Shown here piece by piece: positions 12,344-24,244 of a stretch of 64,000 nucleotides of DNA. The stretch is taken from the NCBI GenBank assembly GCA_922989275.2, contig OV277858.1, forward strand, positions 102,472,794 to 102,536,793. The letters run 5' to 3'. The position numbers and the translations under genes are program-made. Below the pieces are notes generated by a model. The model made no database searches and had not been told where the DNA came from. It saw only the letters and a program-made list of their open reading frames with translations. Numbering within the stretch: the first letter of the stretch is position 1; the number at the start of each line of letters is the position of its first letter. Source of the DNA: Gari tellinella (Eukaryota > Mollusca > Bivalvia > Cardiida > Psammobiidae).

Positions 12344-12666
12344 GCAAGATAAAAGTAAACCAAATGGCTCCTTTAGTAAGCTGACATATAATATATATTA
12401 TGCATTCAACTAAATCCCCAATTTCTTATTAAGGGTGTTTATTCAGTAGACGGAGAAAAGGCCTCTTATGGGTGCTTTATTATTATAATTAATTAGCTAT
12501 GGCTCCCAAATGAAATTTGTCATTAATTAATCAGTCACTACCAGTATACTGTATAAAGTTCACAGTCTGTAATAAGATCACGTTGTTGTTGCTAATAGGA
12601 CAACAACCTATAGGACATAGACTAAAAAGTCCTGTTTTAGCCAGTTGATTTCAAAAATTAAGAGCT

Positions 12667-12918
12667 TTAACCCATAAGGCCATAACCCCATAAACACACT
12701 TTTACGCATTTAATTTATTTATCCACTGATGAAAATAGGTTATACAGTTATGAATATGTATGACGATAACTATTTTCTATAATCTAGCAGATGGTAGCTT
12801 AAAGCAGATTGAAAGTAAAGCAGAATGCGCCTTAAGGCGCATTTTGCTTTTCTTTCAACCTGCTTTAAGTGGTCACCCATTTTCAAAATTAGAATCAGGC
12901 TATGGAGTAGTGGGTTAA
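12667..12918 (-). mobile_element. MITE-A, complete
   Basis: TTAACCCATAAGGCCATAAC to GCTATGGAGTAGTGGGTTAA with a good core hairpin (AATGCGCCTTAAGGCGCATT). Confidence 0.87.
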
Positions 12919-12919
12919 G

Positions 12920-13925
12920 TTTCACTGCTGTAAAGTTATTGTTTGCATGTCTCCTATATTATAACATGACACAGCATCATACATTATAATTGGAGAACAT
13001 AATGAATTAAAGTGTAGGCTATAATTCCCAAAAGTAATCACATTAACTTGATGCAGGTTTTAATGATAAAAGCCCGAACCTTCTCACATGGTAAACCTTT
13101 ACTGTGTGGGCAATGAGTATGTACATTGTTTGCAAACACTGTAGACTCAGTTCAGAGGACTCTTGAAGGAACACTCATCTGTAAATTCACTGATTGTCAT
13201 ATTTGAACCCACAGTGGCCACTGAGTCAAATGCAAAGAAGTCATTCATGTATTTCTTAAAATGGAAGATTTCATTTGGAAAAGTCAGCTGTAACAGTATT
13301 AAATTAAGTAACAGCTGCTTAAGTTTGTTTTATCCTTTCCCTTATAGAAATGCCTTTCATGTTTACCTATTCCTCATCCAAATACTTTTACATGGTACTT
13401 AATACTCAGAAATAAGCCGTAAGGTTGACAGACAGACAAGTCACATACGACAAAAAAACTACCTAAAGTGTCATTTCTGGATACAGCAGGCGACACAAAA
13501 ATCAGATCTTGTATTTCATACATCAATTATTAAACATTTGCAACCGGTTCAGACTAAGTAGAGAAATGCAGCATCTTAACTTGGATGCACAGTTTGCTTT
13601 TGGTCTGCTTTCATTATTTATCTGAACAGAAAATGACTTGTGTATAGCTCACTTTGAAAAGGTGAGATGAGTGTATTCCCATCTGGCACAATAAAACGGT
13701 ATCATATGAAGAAGCTGGCATACTGATTGTAGTACTCTAGTTTCATACTCAGTTACCACATGTTCTTAGTATGGCATATCCCAAGCCTGTTGTACTTTCT
13801 AGAACTACTGCTGCTATCTGGCAGTCAAACAAGAACTGATAATACTGCATGTTACGACTGCCAGTACAGGGCTTCCTCCTACGACCTCAAGCTAAACTAA
13901 ATGACCTAAATGGCCCATACAATGA
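12920..13925. other. Non-coding sequence without recognisable feature
   Basis: No convincing coding signal, repeat or hairpin was found. Confidence 0.35.
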
Positions 13926-13929
13926 CTTA

Positions 13930-14045
13930 GTGTAGTAGTCAAAGTAAATCAGAGTGTGCCTTAAGGGGCATCCTGCTTTACTATCAACCTGCTTTAAGTG
14001 GTCACCTATCTTCAAAACTAGAAACAGGCTATAGTGTTGAGTTAA
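13930..14045 (-). mobile_element. MITE-A right half
   Basis: The core and right flank (GTGGTCACCTATCTTCAAAA to GTTGAGTTAA) remain; the left part is lost. Confidence 0.75.
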
Positions 14046-14504
14046 CTAAAAACTTAATGTATTTATGAAACAAATCAAACTGCAATCTTGATACACACCC
14101 TGATGACCCAGCCAGCCATACTAGATTTTATTAGTTTCAAAGGTTGAATGCAGACAAGATTTTCAACTGGACCAGAACCTGATAAGGCGGCTAGTAATTC
14201 TTAGACTCTTTGTGACTCATCTATTTTAATATCTCGAAAACTGTTCAACTCTTTCCATGCCACGCACTATTTGACTGGCCAGTTGCAAACAGTTAAGATC
14301 CAGATTATTTGCCAAGTTTCTGAAAGTAAGATCAGGATCAAAACCATTGGACATGTATATAGCATTCTCTAATTGAAGAAGTGTCAAGCGTAACTTTTAA
14401 ACAGCTTGTCTACAACAAATTTAAACCAGACATTATAGCAGAACATGGGTTAACTCCTTATCATGCTGAGCGAGTGAGCGCGACTTGACTTACATAAAAT
14501 TTGC

Positions 14505-14575
14505 AAACAGTTTTGATCCAGATCAGACGCCGCGTAACGCGGCGTCTGATCTGGATCCAAACTGTTTGCCACTCA
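14505..14575. mobile_element. F-core hairpin, consensus form
   Basis: GATCCAGATCAGACGCCGCG and CGCGGCGTCTGATCTGGATC are perfect complements; outer CAAACAGTTT and AAACTGTTTG extend the stem. TTAA sites lie at 14451 and 14673 on either side. Confidence 0.85.
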
Positions 14576-15509
14576 TATTTAAACTTTCATCAGTTTGGAA
14601 CGCTTAGGAACTAATTTTAATTCATTTTTGCAGATAATATATTTGAAGCAGACACTATAGCAGGAGACGTGTTAATGCCGGGCAGCTACGAGGCTAGCAT
14701 GCCCTGGTAAGGCCATTGTCTTGCTGACTATTGATCAAGCTTCTAACAGATTAAATAACCACAATGTTTGCAAACAAAAGCTTGCATAAAATCAATCCAT
14801 TTCACAGAGTTTTAGACTTAACTCACACAAATCATCTTAGTTTGTTAAATTTCTTTATGCTATTGCTTGTTTCAGAAACTTATAGAACATTGTGAGGGCT
14901 CACGATAAGAAAGAGTATAAAACATGTTAACAGAATTTTCTGCTGTGCATCTTCATCAAACCCTTCTATGCTGTGGACTACTCATTAGAATTGTCTCGAA
15001 CAATTAAGACGTTAAGAACGGAAATAATGATTTTCAAACTGAAGGGAAAAAAATGCTTCAAGGTTGTCTGGAGTTATGCATTTCTCAGGTAAACGCTTGC
15101 GAAGTCCATATATAATATATCAACAGTAGAACTGCAACAGATTAATGTTATCTTCAAATATATAAAAGTAAGAACATCAAAGAAAAGCTTAGGTGTTGAG
15201 AAAATCTCCATACTTACCTCGAATTTCATCATGCCTCAACTGCCCATGTGAGAGCTTGTGCAAAACCTTAAGCATGCTAATTAGGAGAATTTTCCTTAAC
15301 TCTTGCTAATAGCTCTAACCCAGAAGTTTCCAATTAAAATGCCATCTCATCTAGGTTCAAACTGTATGACACTTATAAAATATTTTCCACAAAATATACT
15401 GGACAATATCACTGTATCATGTGGCACATTTGAACTTTGAAATACGAATAAGTTTGACTTCAGCGAATTCAATATAATGAAATTCAACTGTAGAAATACT
15501 TCTTCGATC

Positions 15510-15863
15510 TTAACCCATTACCCCATTACGCCTTGTTACGCCTTTAATTTACTCCTCCTCTGAAGGAAATAGTCCAATTTATACTGTTATGAAAATGTAT
15601 TGTAACAATTTTTACAAATTCTAGCATATAATAGCTTAAAGCAGGCTGAAAGTAAAGCAGAATGCGCCTTAAGGCGCATTCTGCTTTACTTTCAACCTGC
15701 TTTAACCCATTAAGCCATACTGACTCATTTTGACTCATTATACAATAGCCTCATACTAACTCATTTCGACACACTTTAATCAACTAGGGTGTATTGAGAT
15801 AAGCATTGATAATTGTTAATCGCTTATGGGTTACTAGAAACAGGCTATAAGGTAATGGGTTAA
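15510..15863 (-). mobile_element. MITE-A with a nested TTAA element
   Basis: The left TIR and a perfect core are followed by an insertion (about 15703-15833) bounded by TTAACCCATTAAGCCATA and CGCTTATGGGTTA. The copy then resumes at CTAGAAACAGGCTATAAGG and ends TAATGGGTTAA. Part of the outer right flank is missing. Confidence 0.82.
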
Positions 15864-15894
15864 GCAAGTTCGAGACACTGTGGGTCGTCTGTAT

Positions 15895-16044
15895 TTCCGA
15901 TGTTTTCTCTTTCATACCTTCATCATTATCAAACCTCATGATGCAATTACTCATTAGAATAGTCACAAAAGCAGCAATCATAATGAGCAGTCACACTACA
16001 GAGAATGTGATTTGTTTAAAATACTCTTCTTATCTGGAGGTCGG
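15895..16044. mobile_element. MITE-C remnant abutting WNK exon 2
   Basis: Contains ACTCATTAGAATAGTCAC with a decayed mirror and the right end CTTATCTGGAGG. It stops about 8 bp short of the exon boundary at 16053. Confidence 0.7.
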
Positions 16045-16052
16045 TTACTCAC

Positions 16053-16228
16053 GTTTTTAGTGTTCCAGATGTCATTAGTTCTGTGATCAGAATGATGACC
16101 TTTCTATTCCTGGCATTCAAGTGCTCCGAAGAATCGTAAAACCTCACAATGTTTGGATGCTGGAGCTCTTTCAGCATTTCTGCCTCTTCTCGGAATCTCT
16201 GCTTCTCGCTCTTGTTCCACTTTTTATC
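16053..16228 (-). CDS. WNK: WNK coding exon 2
   Basis: The complement reads acceptor TTCTTTCAG, then GATAAAAAGTGGAACAAG, and ends at donor GTGAGTAACC. The 176 bp exon joins exon 1 in phase 0 and ends in phase 2. It encodes [20 protein letters not shown] and continues through [10 protein letters not shown]. The conserved alpha-C glutamate is present in REEAEML. A degraded MITE end lies about 8 bp beyond the donor. Confidence 0.93.
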
Positions 16229-19200
16229 CTGAAAGAATAAAGAAAATGTTCAAAGTTTTGAAGAACAAAAAAAATTCACAAACGTGTCCTTTTTTGGGTT
16301 TAAATCCAGTTGTTTCTTAACCCATTACCCAATAGCACTTTTCTAGTTTTGAAATGAGTGACCTCTTAAAGCAGGGTGAAAGTAAAGCAGAATGTGCCTT
16401 AAGGCACATTCTGCTTTACTTTCAGCCTGCTTTAAGCTAACATCTGCTAATATTTATAAAGGTGTATTTATGGGGTAATGGGTTAAGAGAAGCTTAATGT
16501 AGGAGGTTACGAGGTAGGTAGGTAGGTAGAAGCTTAATGCAAAACAAAATAATGAAAAAACCTTATATAGCAACTTTCTGCATTACTGGTGCCCTGCCTC
16601 AGTTGGCCACCGCCATATGACAGACTATATTATGTGTCAAAGTGCAGTAAAACCCAACTCAATCATTAAGCAGCCTCAGACTCCGAGTTAACAAGGGAAT
16701 GAATTATTTCTGGAAGACAACATTTTGGAAGCAGATGGTATCTATTATGCATTCAGTGTTAATGGAATGCAAATCCCAATAAGAAATGATTGTGTTTCGA
16801 TATGAACACTTACAGAGAATACTAGGAGTAGGATGAGCATCAAAAAGCAATATATTATATATTGGTTCTTGTATATTGTAGAATAAACCTAGATCTCTAA
16901 CAAGATAATGTAGTGTAATAGGATCTCAATAATCTGATCTGCTTACATATATTATAAGCAATGGCATACATGTATAATTTCTATTACCTTGTTGTCTACT
17001 CTACATATATCATACTAAATATGATACATTTGCCCTCTTTCCTACTCTTTCTTGCTTTCATTTAACCCACTTCACCATAAATATGCATTTAAAACATTCC
17101 TCCACTGAGGAAAAGAATTCCACTTCTATACAGTCTGGGTCATGAATATATATGCCACATAATAAATATTATCTATATTTTATATTTTAGTAGAGAGTAG
17201 CTTAAAGCAGGCTGAACGTAAAGCAGAATGTGCATTAAGGCACATTCTGCTTTACTTTCAACCTGCTTTAGTGGTCACAAGTCTTTGAAACTAGAAACAG
17301 GTTATGGGGTAATGGGTTACCGTTAATATTATTGGGCTAGAACATTAAATTATTGATTATCACAAAGTCAAACTCTTTGATTTTCAATCATAATTGATTA
17401 ATGAAGTAGAAACTGTGCTCAGTTACCTTTAAAGTGCTAGAAATCAAGATATATTTATTCTTTGAAAACTGTGTATATCGAGATCAGACTGAGAGGACCA
17501 ATCTTTGAGTCAATGTTAAAGACTTTTCCTCAGTCCATTGATGTACCAATCTCAGTTGGTGTGAAATTACAGGTAACTAATCTCAAGTTGTCTAGAGAGG
17601 CCCTCACAGTCTCACTCAAGGTTTTTTTTTCAATAGGTCTTACTAACCAAACTAACAAATCTAAGGTGCGGGCCTCAAATGAAACGCTTGGATGAGTATA
17701 TCCCTAGACAAGATAGCAGCAAGGACAAAACTTGCACATGGCTGCATGCTTCGATAGCTTGTAAGGTGTTATGACAGAAAGGTCGTCAGAAGATGTCTTT
17801 AACTGGCCATTTGTTAGAAAATGGATTAGACCATTTGAAAATTCAGCATGACAAGTATTAATTTAACTCAAAGTTAAACCATGCTATTTATGGTATAAGT
17901 TAATGTCACTTTCAAAGTGAAACTATTACTTTATTTGTACTTTGACAGTAAGAACTAAGATTCAGAAATAAAGAAGACACAATTTTTCAAGACAACAATA
18001 TTTTACAGAACTTTAACCAAATGCCCCATAGCCTATTTCTAACATTGAAGGTAGATTGCCACTTAAAGCAGTTTAAAGCAAAGCAGAATGCGCCTTATGG
18101 CACATTCTGCTTTACTTTCAGCCTGCTTTAAGCTACGATCTGCTAGGATAAATAACGGTCCCGATAAATAATATTTCTGATAAATAATATTTCTTATGAT
18201 ATATACTAGGCCAAACTTCCAACGCAACACCCTGGATATTGCCATTGCTTCCAATGTTAAACATGTCTTAAGTTAGTCTGGTCAATTCTATAATGTGTGC
18301 ATATCCTGAATAGATTTCTTCTGCAATTCATAGAGTGATCAATGGACAATACTCTTGGTAAACAAAAACAAAATGAATTGGCATTTGGCCCCAAAAATAT
18401 GGATTGTGTGATAACAAGTTTTCAGAAATCTCATTCCAATGCATTTTCAATGAGGAATGTTAACCAGAAATTAGCGATACGTTTGTATAGATGGTTATTA
18501 TTCGACAGAAGTGTCAATAAAAATTCGTTGCTAATATTAACAACTTTGAGGACAGTACATCAATTGAAAAACACAAATAAAAACATCTAATAATTTTGTG
18601 TCAACTTTTCCATCGATTTAAAACGCCCACTCTGATATGAAAATAGAAGGGAACTCGGAAGTGTTGCGTTGGCAGTTTGGCATAGTATATAAAGACTATA
18701 AAGTGGAACTATTTCCTTCGGTGAAGGAATATTTAAGGCTTATTCAATTGATGGGGTAATGGGTTAACTTTTTTTTTTAAAAGAGACAACTTATTCAGCA
18801 TGAGAGGAAACAAAGAGAAAGAATGATCCACTAGGGATTCTGCTATGGTCCTACAACAAAATTAACTTAATGGACCATTGGAAGCTTCAAAATGGAAACT
18901 CATGAATAATTCATAGCCAACTTAATGCAATGCCACTAAAAGACTAATTTTTATGTGTTTTCATGTTTCCTCAGCATGGTTTTTAATTCATGCCAGTAAG
19001 TAAGATTTATACTGTTTATTCAAATGGAGGAAAAAATCTATAAATTTGTAGCACAGCGAGTCAAATTTGTGACATTTCATGTTTTAGGCAATTAGTAGTA
19101 AACTTAGGGTGAAACCATCAAACTATTAATTGCGATCTGCACTGAATTGGGACTTTATGACCTCTATTTGAATTTGAACTGATTCAATTCTATTCAGCAG

Positions 19201-21828
19201 ATAATGATCCAGATATCAGTTTCATAAATATAGCAAGGCACATGTGAAAGTCATATGTCCAGCAAGGACTAAGGTTAAAGTTTTGCAACACAGACGGACA
19301 AAAAGACCAGGAAAATCTATATGCACCAGATTCACAGATTCTGTGGGCATTAAAAGAGAATAAAATTTTAATTTGCAGGATCATTTATTATGTAAAAAAC
19401 GTTTTAACTGTTAAGTTAACCTTCTGAACCATAGTGATCACTGATCTGCATATACCAGTACATATATGCATCCTATGTAAACAGTGTACCTGACACGAAC
19501 AGTGTAGATCCAGTTCAGAGGGCTCCTACACATGTGCCTCTGAGCACAGAATTATACACTGACGGAATCGAAACCTCGGGCTATATCGTAAATTTCGTGC
19601 GGCGGATACGAGACTCGCGAGACTTGATAAGAGACTGTCTATCGGTAGTCAATATGATAAATGTGTGTTTTCGAAGCATTGTTCGCGGATTTTTATTCCC
19701 GTGAATTGATAGGAATGTCCACATAGTCGTTTAAATCCTATAAAATGTCAATAAAAACACTTGAGTCGGTAAATTTCACGCCAGAAACAGGGATTATTCT
19801 GTCGCAGAAAGCAAGTGAGAGAAATTCTCTCATTTGTCAAAAAAAGTGAGAGATTTTTTTAGATGATGAGAGAAATTTTAATTGGTAGTCTGTTTGTACC
19901 AACAAGCACTACTGCTATATCTACTGCTTGAGAATTTTGTGTAAATAATATTTATATGACATGGAACTGTTATTCTTTTTCTCCTTATCGAAATCTAGTG
20001 AAAAGATTTAATCCATACCATAAAATGATAGTTTACCGCACGCGCCATTAGCGTATATGTTATCGGCAGATTCATTTTCGTCTGTAGAGGGTCAGTTTGC
20101 GAAAACTAGTGACAATTCGTCTACGTGCGGTCTGGTACACGTTTTATTCTGAACCGGATGTGTTTTTATTCTATATATACAAAATTCAGAACTCTCGGTC
20201 CTTTCCGTTTATTGGTTTGCTGTTATACTTATTGGTGCGCAGGATGCTGCGATTACGATAAGGCGTTCAATGTTTGTAAATATCGGAAATAAATCAAGAA
20301 GAATTACGTTTCGCTCGCAAGTATCTGAGAAACGAGTGCGAGAAATATTCGCGTTATACAAATTTTGATGCGATATCGGTCATTTTCGTGCGAAATATCG
20401 CGGAAATCGCGGCCCAGAATGATCCCTGCAGAAATCGCGGACAACGAGGCAAAGAAGTGAAGATGTCACGTGACACATAATCTCGCATAATTCAACCGCC
20501 GCGAGAGCTCAGGTACTCGCCTATTCAATTTCGCTTAGTTGCTATTCCGTTTTGTATAATTCCGTGCTCTGATTAAATGATTATATCGAACATTGATTGG
20601 TTTGAACAGGTAATCTAGTAGTAGTATTAGACATTTCTATGATAAATTTCCTTGAGATAGATATTCCCAGTTCTATGTAAAATACTTAAATATACATCAC
20701 CTGTAATTCACACCAAGCCACTGCAACTCCTGTTTCAGTATCAAGACCTTTATACACAGTCTTAAAAGATCCCCTTCCTATTTCGATGTCAAATTTCAGG
20801 AATCTACCATTTTCTGTTTGAGCAACAGCCTTCTCTTCTGCTGCTTCTTTCTTTTCTTCTTGTTCTTCTTTTAGATCATTCTCCAAATCTTTGTCTTCTT
20901 TCTTTGTTTCATCTTTGTCTTTAGTTCTGGTTTCTTCAAACTTTACTTTCTCTACATTGTCATCTTTCTTGTCCAGATCAACACTGTTTTGTTTGCTACT
21001 TGTTCCTAGACCAGAATCTACATTCTTGTCCTTCTCAGTATCACCATCCTTGTTTTCTCCCTTTGGCTCATTAGAAAGTGGCTGTTTTGTTTCAGAGTCT
21101 GTTTCAATTTCTACAACTATTGTACTTTCATCAATTGTAACAGACTTCTTGATCTTATTCTTATTTTTCCCTTCTAATTTCCCACTACTTTCTACATTTG
21201 TATCACAACTGCTGTTATCTTTTCCTTCATTAGATACATCTTGTTTTTGTGATGGATCCGCTGAACCATTTACACTACATATTGCATTGGAACTCTCAGT
21301 ATTGTGCTTTGTACTTGATAAACTATACTCCAAGTTGTGCAAATTGCTAATATTTACAGAATTAGTTGGGTCCATATCTTCATCTATAATATCAGATGGA
21401 AGACTGAGTGAGCGTATTCTTTTGTTACCCTCAAACCTGTCACTGACATTACTACTTGTAGGTATTTTACTAGGAGTGCCGTGACTCAATCTCTTTGAAC
21501 TACCTGCTTTATCTGACAAATCTGTTTTAGCTGGGACATCTTCCGAAATGCAACGTCTTTCCCGTACTGATGCTGGTACTGACACTTTTCTGAATCTAGA
21601 ATTTGGATTTGTTCGTGCAATAATATTACTATCTGGTGAGTGTCTATCACTCCTGTTGACATGACTTGTGCGATGCCCTAATTTCTGTCCCATCTCAGCT
21701 GACGTTCTCCTCACCTGTTTCGTTTTTGCTCTCTGCTGCAATTTTGGCGAATCCAAAGGATCCTCTTTTTTGTTAGTTTTTCCAACATCTCCATTGACAG
21801 AAGGTGAAACAGAGGAACGCTTACTCAT
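16053..21828 (-). CDS. WNK: WNK-type (with-no-lysine) serine/threonine kinase, N-terminal part, two exons seen
   Basis: WNK kinases phosphorylate SPAK/OSR1 kinases and so control cation-chloride cotransporters in the cytoplasm (family knowledge). Two exons are seen: complement 20701-21828 and 16053-16228. The only in-frame ATG near the 5' end is at 21828; the open frame runs a few codons further up but without another ATG. Residues 1 to about 340 are low-complexity, rich in Ser, Lys, Asp and Glu, and resemble the disordered WNK N-terminus. The kinase domain starts with the glycine loop [11 protein letters not shown] (residues 351-361), where K356 takes the place of the usual catalytic lysine. 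Cys373 in AVAWCEL sits where other kinases have that lysine, the WNK hallmark. Exon 2 continues with the alpha-C region ([20 protein letters not shown]) and [13 protein letters not shown]. The catalytic loop and C-terminus were not found at 1-16052, so intron 2 must exceed 16 kb. Confidence 0.93.
16317..16486 (+). mobile_element. MITE-A, internally deleted
   Basis: TTAACCCATTACCCAATAGC to GTATTTATGGGGTAATGGGTTAA, only 170 bp. The core hairpin is kept intact (AATGTGCCTTAAGGCACATT) while the flank is deleted. Confidence 0.88.
16490..17060. other. WNK intron 1 sequence with an E-core remnant
   Basis: A GGTAGGTAGGTAG run lies near 16512. An E-type remnant (about 16535-16610, ACTTTCTGCATTACTGGTGC) follows; otherwise nothing is recognised. 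Confidence 0.4.
17062..17320 (-). mobile_element. MITE-A, complete
   Basis: TTAACCCACTTCACCATAAA to GGTTATGGGGTAATGGGTTA with a good core (AATGTGCATTAAGGCACATT). Confidence 0.87.
17325..18010. other. WNK intron 1, diverged repeat
   Basis: About 17515-17700 resembles repeats at 26455-27060 (CTCAAGTTGTCTAGAGAGGC and GGTGCGGGCCTCA). Nothing else is recognised. Confidence 0.45.
18013..18767 (+). mobile_element. MITE-A split by a TIR element
   Basis: TTAACCAAATGCCCCATAGC, a slightly decayed core, then an insertion at 18206-18685. It resumes AAAGTGGAACTATTTCC and ends GGGGTAATGGGTTAA. Confidence 0.85.
18206..18685. mobile_element. 480-bp DNA element with 25-bp TIRs, TATA flanks
   Basis: The ends start CTAGGCCAAACTTCCAAC and, inverted, CTATGCCAAACTGCCAAC, and both continue GCAACAC: 23 of 25 positions match. 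TATA flanks both sides (18202-18205, 18686-18689), so the target duplication is TA or TATA. No transposase is visible. Confidence 0.8.
19416..19560 (-). mobile_element. MITE-B remnant
   Basis: TTAACCTTCTGAACCATAG, then AACAGTGTAGATCCAGTTC and AGAGGGCTCC; the right arm is lost. Confidence 0.6.
19788..20428. mobile_element. 641-bp hAT-like non-autonomous element in WNK intron 1
   Basis: The termini are CAGGGATTATTCTG and CAGAATGATCCCTG (13 of 14 matched) with 6-bp flanks CAGAAA at 19782-19787 and 20429-20434. The interior is richer in CpG than its surroundings and has repeated GTGAGAGA motifs. No protein is recognised. Confidence 0.78.
20701..21828 (-). CDS. WNK: WNK coding exon 1
   Basis: The exon encodes 376 codons from ATG 21828 to a CAG codon at 20701-20703, followed by the donor GTGATG (complement). 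It ends in phase 0 right after kinase strand beta-3. The acidic, lysine-rich stretch of the second half produces a 197-codon antisense open frame that is not a gene. Upstream of the ATG the sequence is AT-rich; no further exon was identified. Confidence 0.92.
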
Positions 21829-22824
21829 TCTTGCACACGTAACAAAAAATAACAAAAAATTATCAACTTATAATTCTTAAAGAAAAAACGTATTGCCTTT
21901 CAGTGAATAATCTGAAAGATCAATCTATGTATTACACCGAACCACCATATAACCAACTACTGGGAGCTTCTGTTGAAGCTGACGATTCAGATCAGTCTCA
22001 TTTAGTTGATTTGTCCTACGGTTCAACATGGTGGTGTCTGCAAAGTCAATTGAGCACTCCATGTTACTGTTTGTGTTCTACCAAGAACACAAGTCAAGTT
22101 CTTTGCTGAATTACAGCTATACAAAATTCAACTATTAATGACAACAGGTTCTTCCAATATGACACACGGTAGTGTCCTACAGTAGTTGAACCAGTCTATG
22201 ATATCAACATTTTGTACAAATCATCTGATTATTATAATTTAATCAGATTTATAATATAAAATCCTCTTCGAATTCACTTCAAACATAAAATCATACTCTC
22301 AAATCTGCCAACAAGTCCATGTGTACACAGTAGTATATTGGCAAGTCATTCAATAACAAAAATCGGTCAATGTCTCTGTTGAACCACTTCCGGGCACAAA
22401 ATATATTGGCCGTAAAAATCCCAAACGTTCTTCATTAAGTATCTAACGATCCCATGATTTCACGAGTTATGTTAAAATATCCTGTGTAGAATCTTGGTGA
22501 TTGTTACTACTTCACTCAGTGAAACGTAAGGTTTCAAACTTCATACACTGTCAATGGCGACACTGCCTCTCATTGAGCGTTATAAAATTAGATCCGTCTG
22601 TGCGCATTAATTTAAGAAGGTGGCGAAGATGAAGACAAGAGCACCAGGTTGCATCGCAGATTAACTGAAAATAATGTATTTTAGGAATTAATAAATATGT
22701 CTTACTATGTGTTTACAAGAAACAGGGTCAATTGTTCATCTATTTTGAACTATATTTATTCGACAGTTATTGGCCGGAAATACTTACAGAATCAAAGTCT
22801 CACACAATAATTAGTAACCAACTG
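21829..22824. other. 5' flank of the WNK gene
   Basis: This should hold the WNK promoter or an upstream intron. I could not identify a TATA box, CpG island or further exon with confidence. Confidence 0.4.
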
Positions 22825-23068
22825 ATCTCTGTCTCTGTCTCTGTCGCTCTGCCTCTGTCTGTCTGCCTGTCTGTCTCTCTCTGTCTCTCTCTCTCTCGTT
22901 CTCTCTCTCCGCCCCTCTCTTCTCTGTACATATGTCTCTCTCTTTTATGTTACTCTCCCACCCCATTATCTCTTTATTCCCATCCCTCCATCTCCCTCTC
23001 TATCTCTCTCTCTCTCTCTCTGTCTCTCTCTGTGTCTCTGTGTGTGTGTCTCTCTCTGTCTGTCTCTA

Positions 23069-23122
<54 letters not shown>

Positions 23123-24058
23123 CCACCCTCTCTCATTCGCTCTCTGTTCTGTCTTTTTCTGTTTCAGTATGTCTGTCTGTCTCTGTCTGTCTCACCTCTC
23201 TTTCTTTATCTCCCATCTCTCTCTCGCTCTCTCTCCATACCTCTCTGTCTTTGATCTGTATAAAATATCTGTCACTCTCCTCTTGCCCCCGTATGGCTGT
23301 CTGTCTATCTGTCTGTCTGTTGCTCTGCCTGTCTCTGTCTCTCGATCCCTTTCTGTCAGACTCTGCCTGCTACCCCTGTCTGCCTCTCTTTTGCCCTCTG
23401 CGTCTCTCTCTCTCTCTCTCTCTCTCTTTCGTTTGTGTATCTCTGTTTTTCTTTGTCTCTCTGACTGTCTCTCTGTTCCTATCTCACAGTCTATCTCTTT
23501 CTGTCTCTCTCTAGTTGTCTCTATGTCTCACTATCCTGTCTCTTTCTGTCTCTGCCTCTGTATGTCTCTCTATCCAGCCGTCCAACAGCCCGCCCGCCCG
23601 CCCGCCCGCCCGTCCGTCTGTCTGTCTGTCTGTCTGCCTGCCTGCCTGCCTGCATATATGTATGTCTGTCTGTATGTATGTATGTCTGTATGACTTCATT
23701 TGGCTCTCGTTTTGCCTCTTTCTCATTCCCTGTGTTTCTCTTTGTCTATCTCTTTCTCTCTCTGTCTTTCAGCCTGTCCGTCCGCCCGCCCGTTCATCCG
23801 TCCTTATGTCTGTCTGTCTCTGTCTCTCTATGTCTGTCTGTCTGTCTGTGTGTGTGTGTGTCTCTCTCTCTCTGTATGTCTCTGTCTGCCTCTCTGTCTC
23901 TTTCTCTGTGTGTATGTCTCTCTCTCTCTCTCTTTCTTTCTTTCTCTCTCTCTTTCTCTGTCTGACTGTCTGTCTGTATAAGGTCTGTCTGTTGCTCTGT
24001 CTGTCTATGTCGCTCTATCCCTTTGTCAGACGCTCTTTCTCTCTCACTCACATTGTGT
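22825..24058. repeat. CT/CTGT microsatellite block with CCCG run
   Basis: About 1.2 kb of interrupted (TC)n and (TCTG)n, with a (CCCG)n stretch near 23586-23612 and short (TATG)n runs. The plus strand is almost purely pyrimidine with G interruptions. It lies about 1 kb upstream of the WNK start codon. The long frames across it are low-complexity artefacts. Confidence 0.95.
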
Positions 24059-24244
24059 GTGTAGAACTCAAGGGAGATAGTCGAATAATTTCATGTTTAA
24101 AGGGAACAATGGTTACCCCTCTGTGAAAATAAGTGTTTGTCGATCAGGTTGATCCCGTGTTTTGTAAAAAGCAATAAACCAGCAAGCGAGTTGAGATCTA
24201 TTTGATTTGATTAACAGTAGGTCTGGCGAGTTATAAGAGTCTGC

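Noticed and set aside
18342..18590. Open frame of 82 codons inside the TIR element
   Set aside because: No transposase motif, poor codon character, and the element is too short to be autonomous.
20891..21484. Plus-strand open frame of 197 codons
   Set aside because: Antisense shadow of the low-complexity WNK N-terminus; the minus strand matches WNK kinases.
22732..24126. Several long open frames on both strands
   Set aside because: They are translations of the CT/CTGT microsatellite (Ser/Leu/Val/Cys repeats) in all frames.
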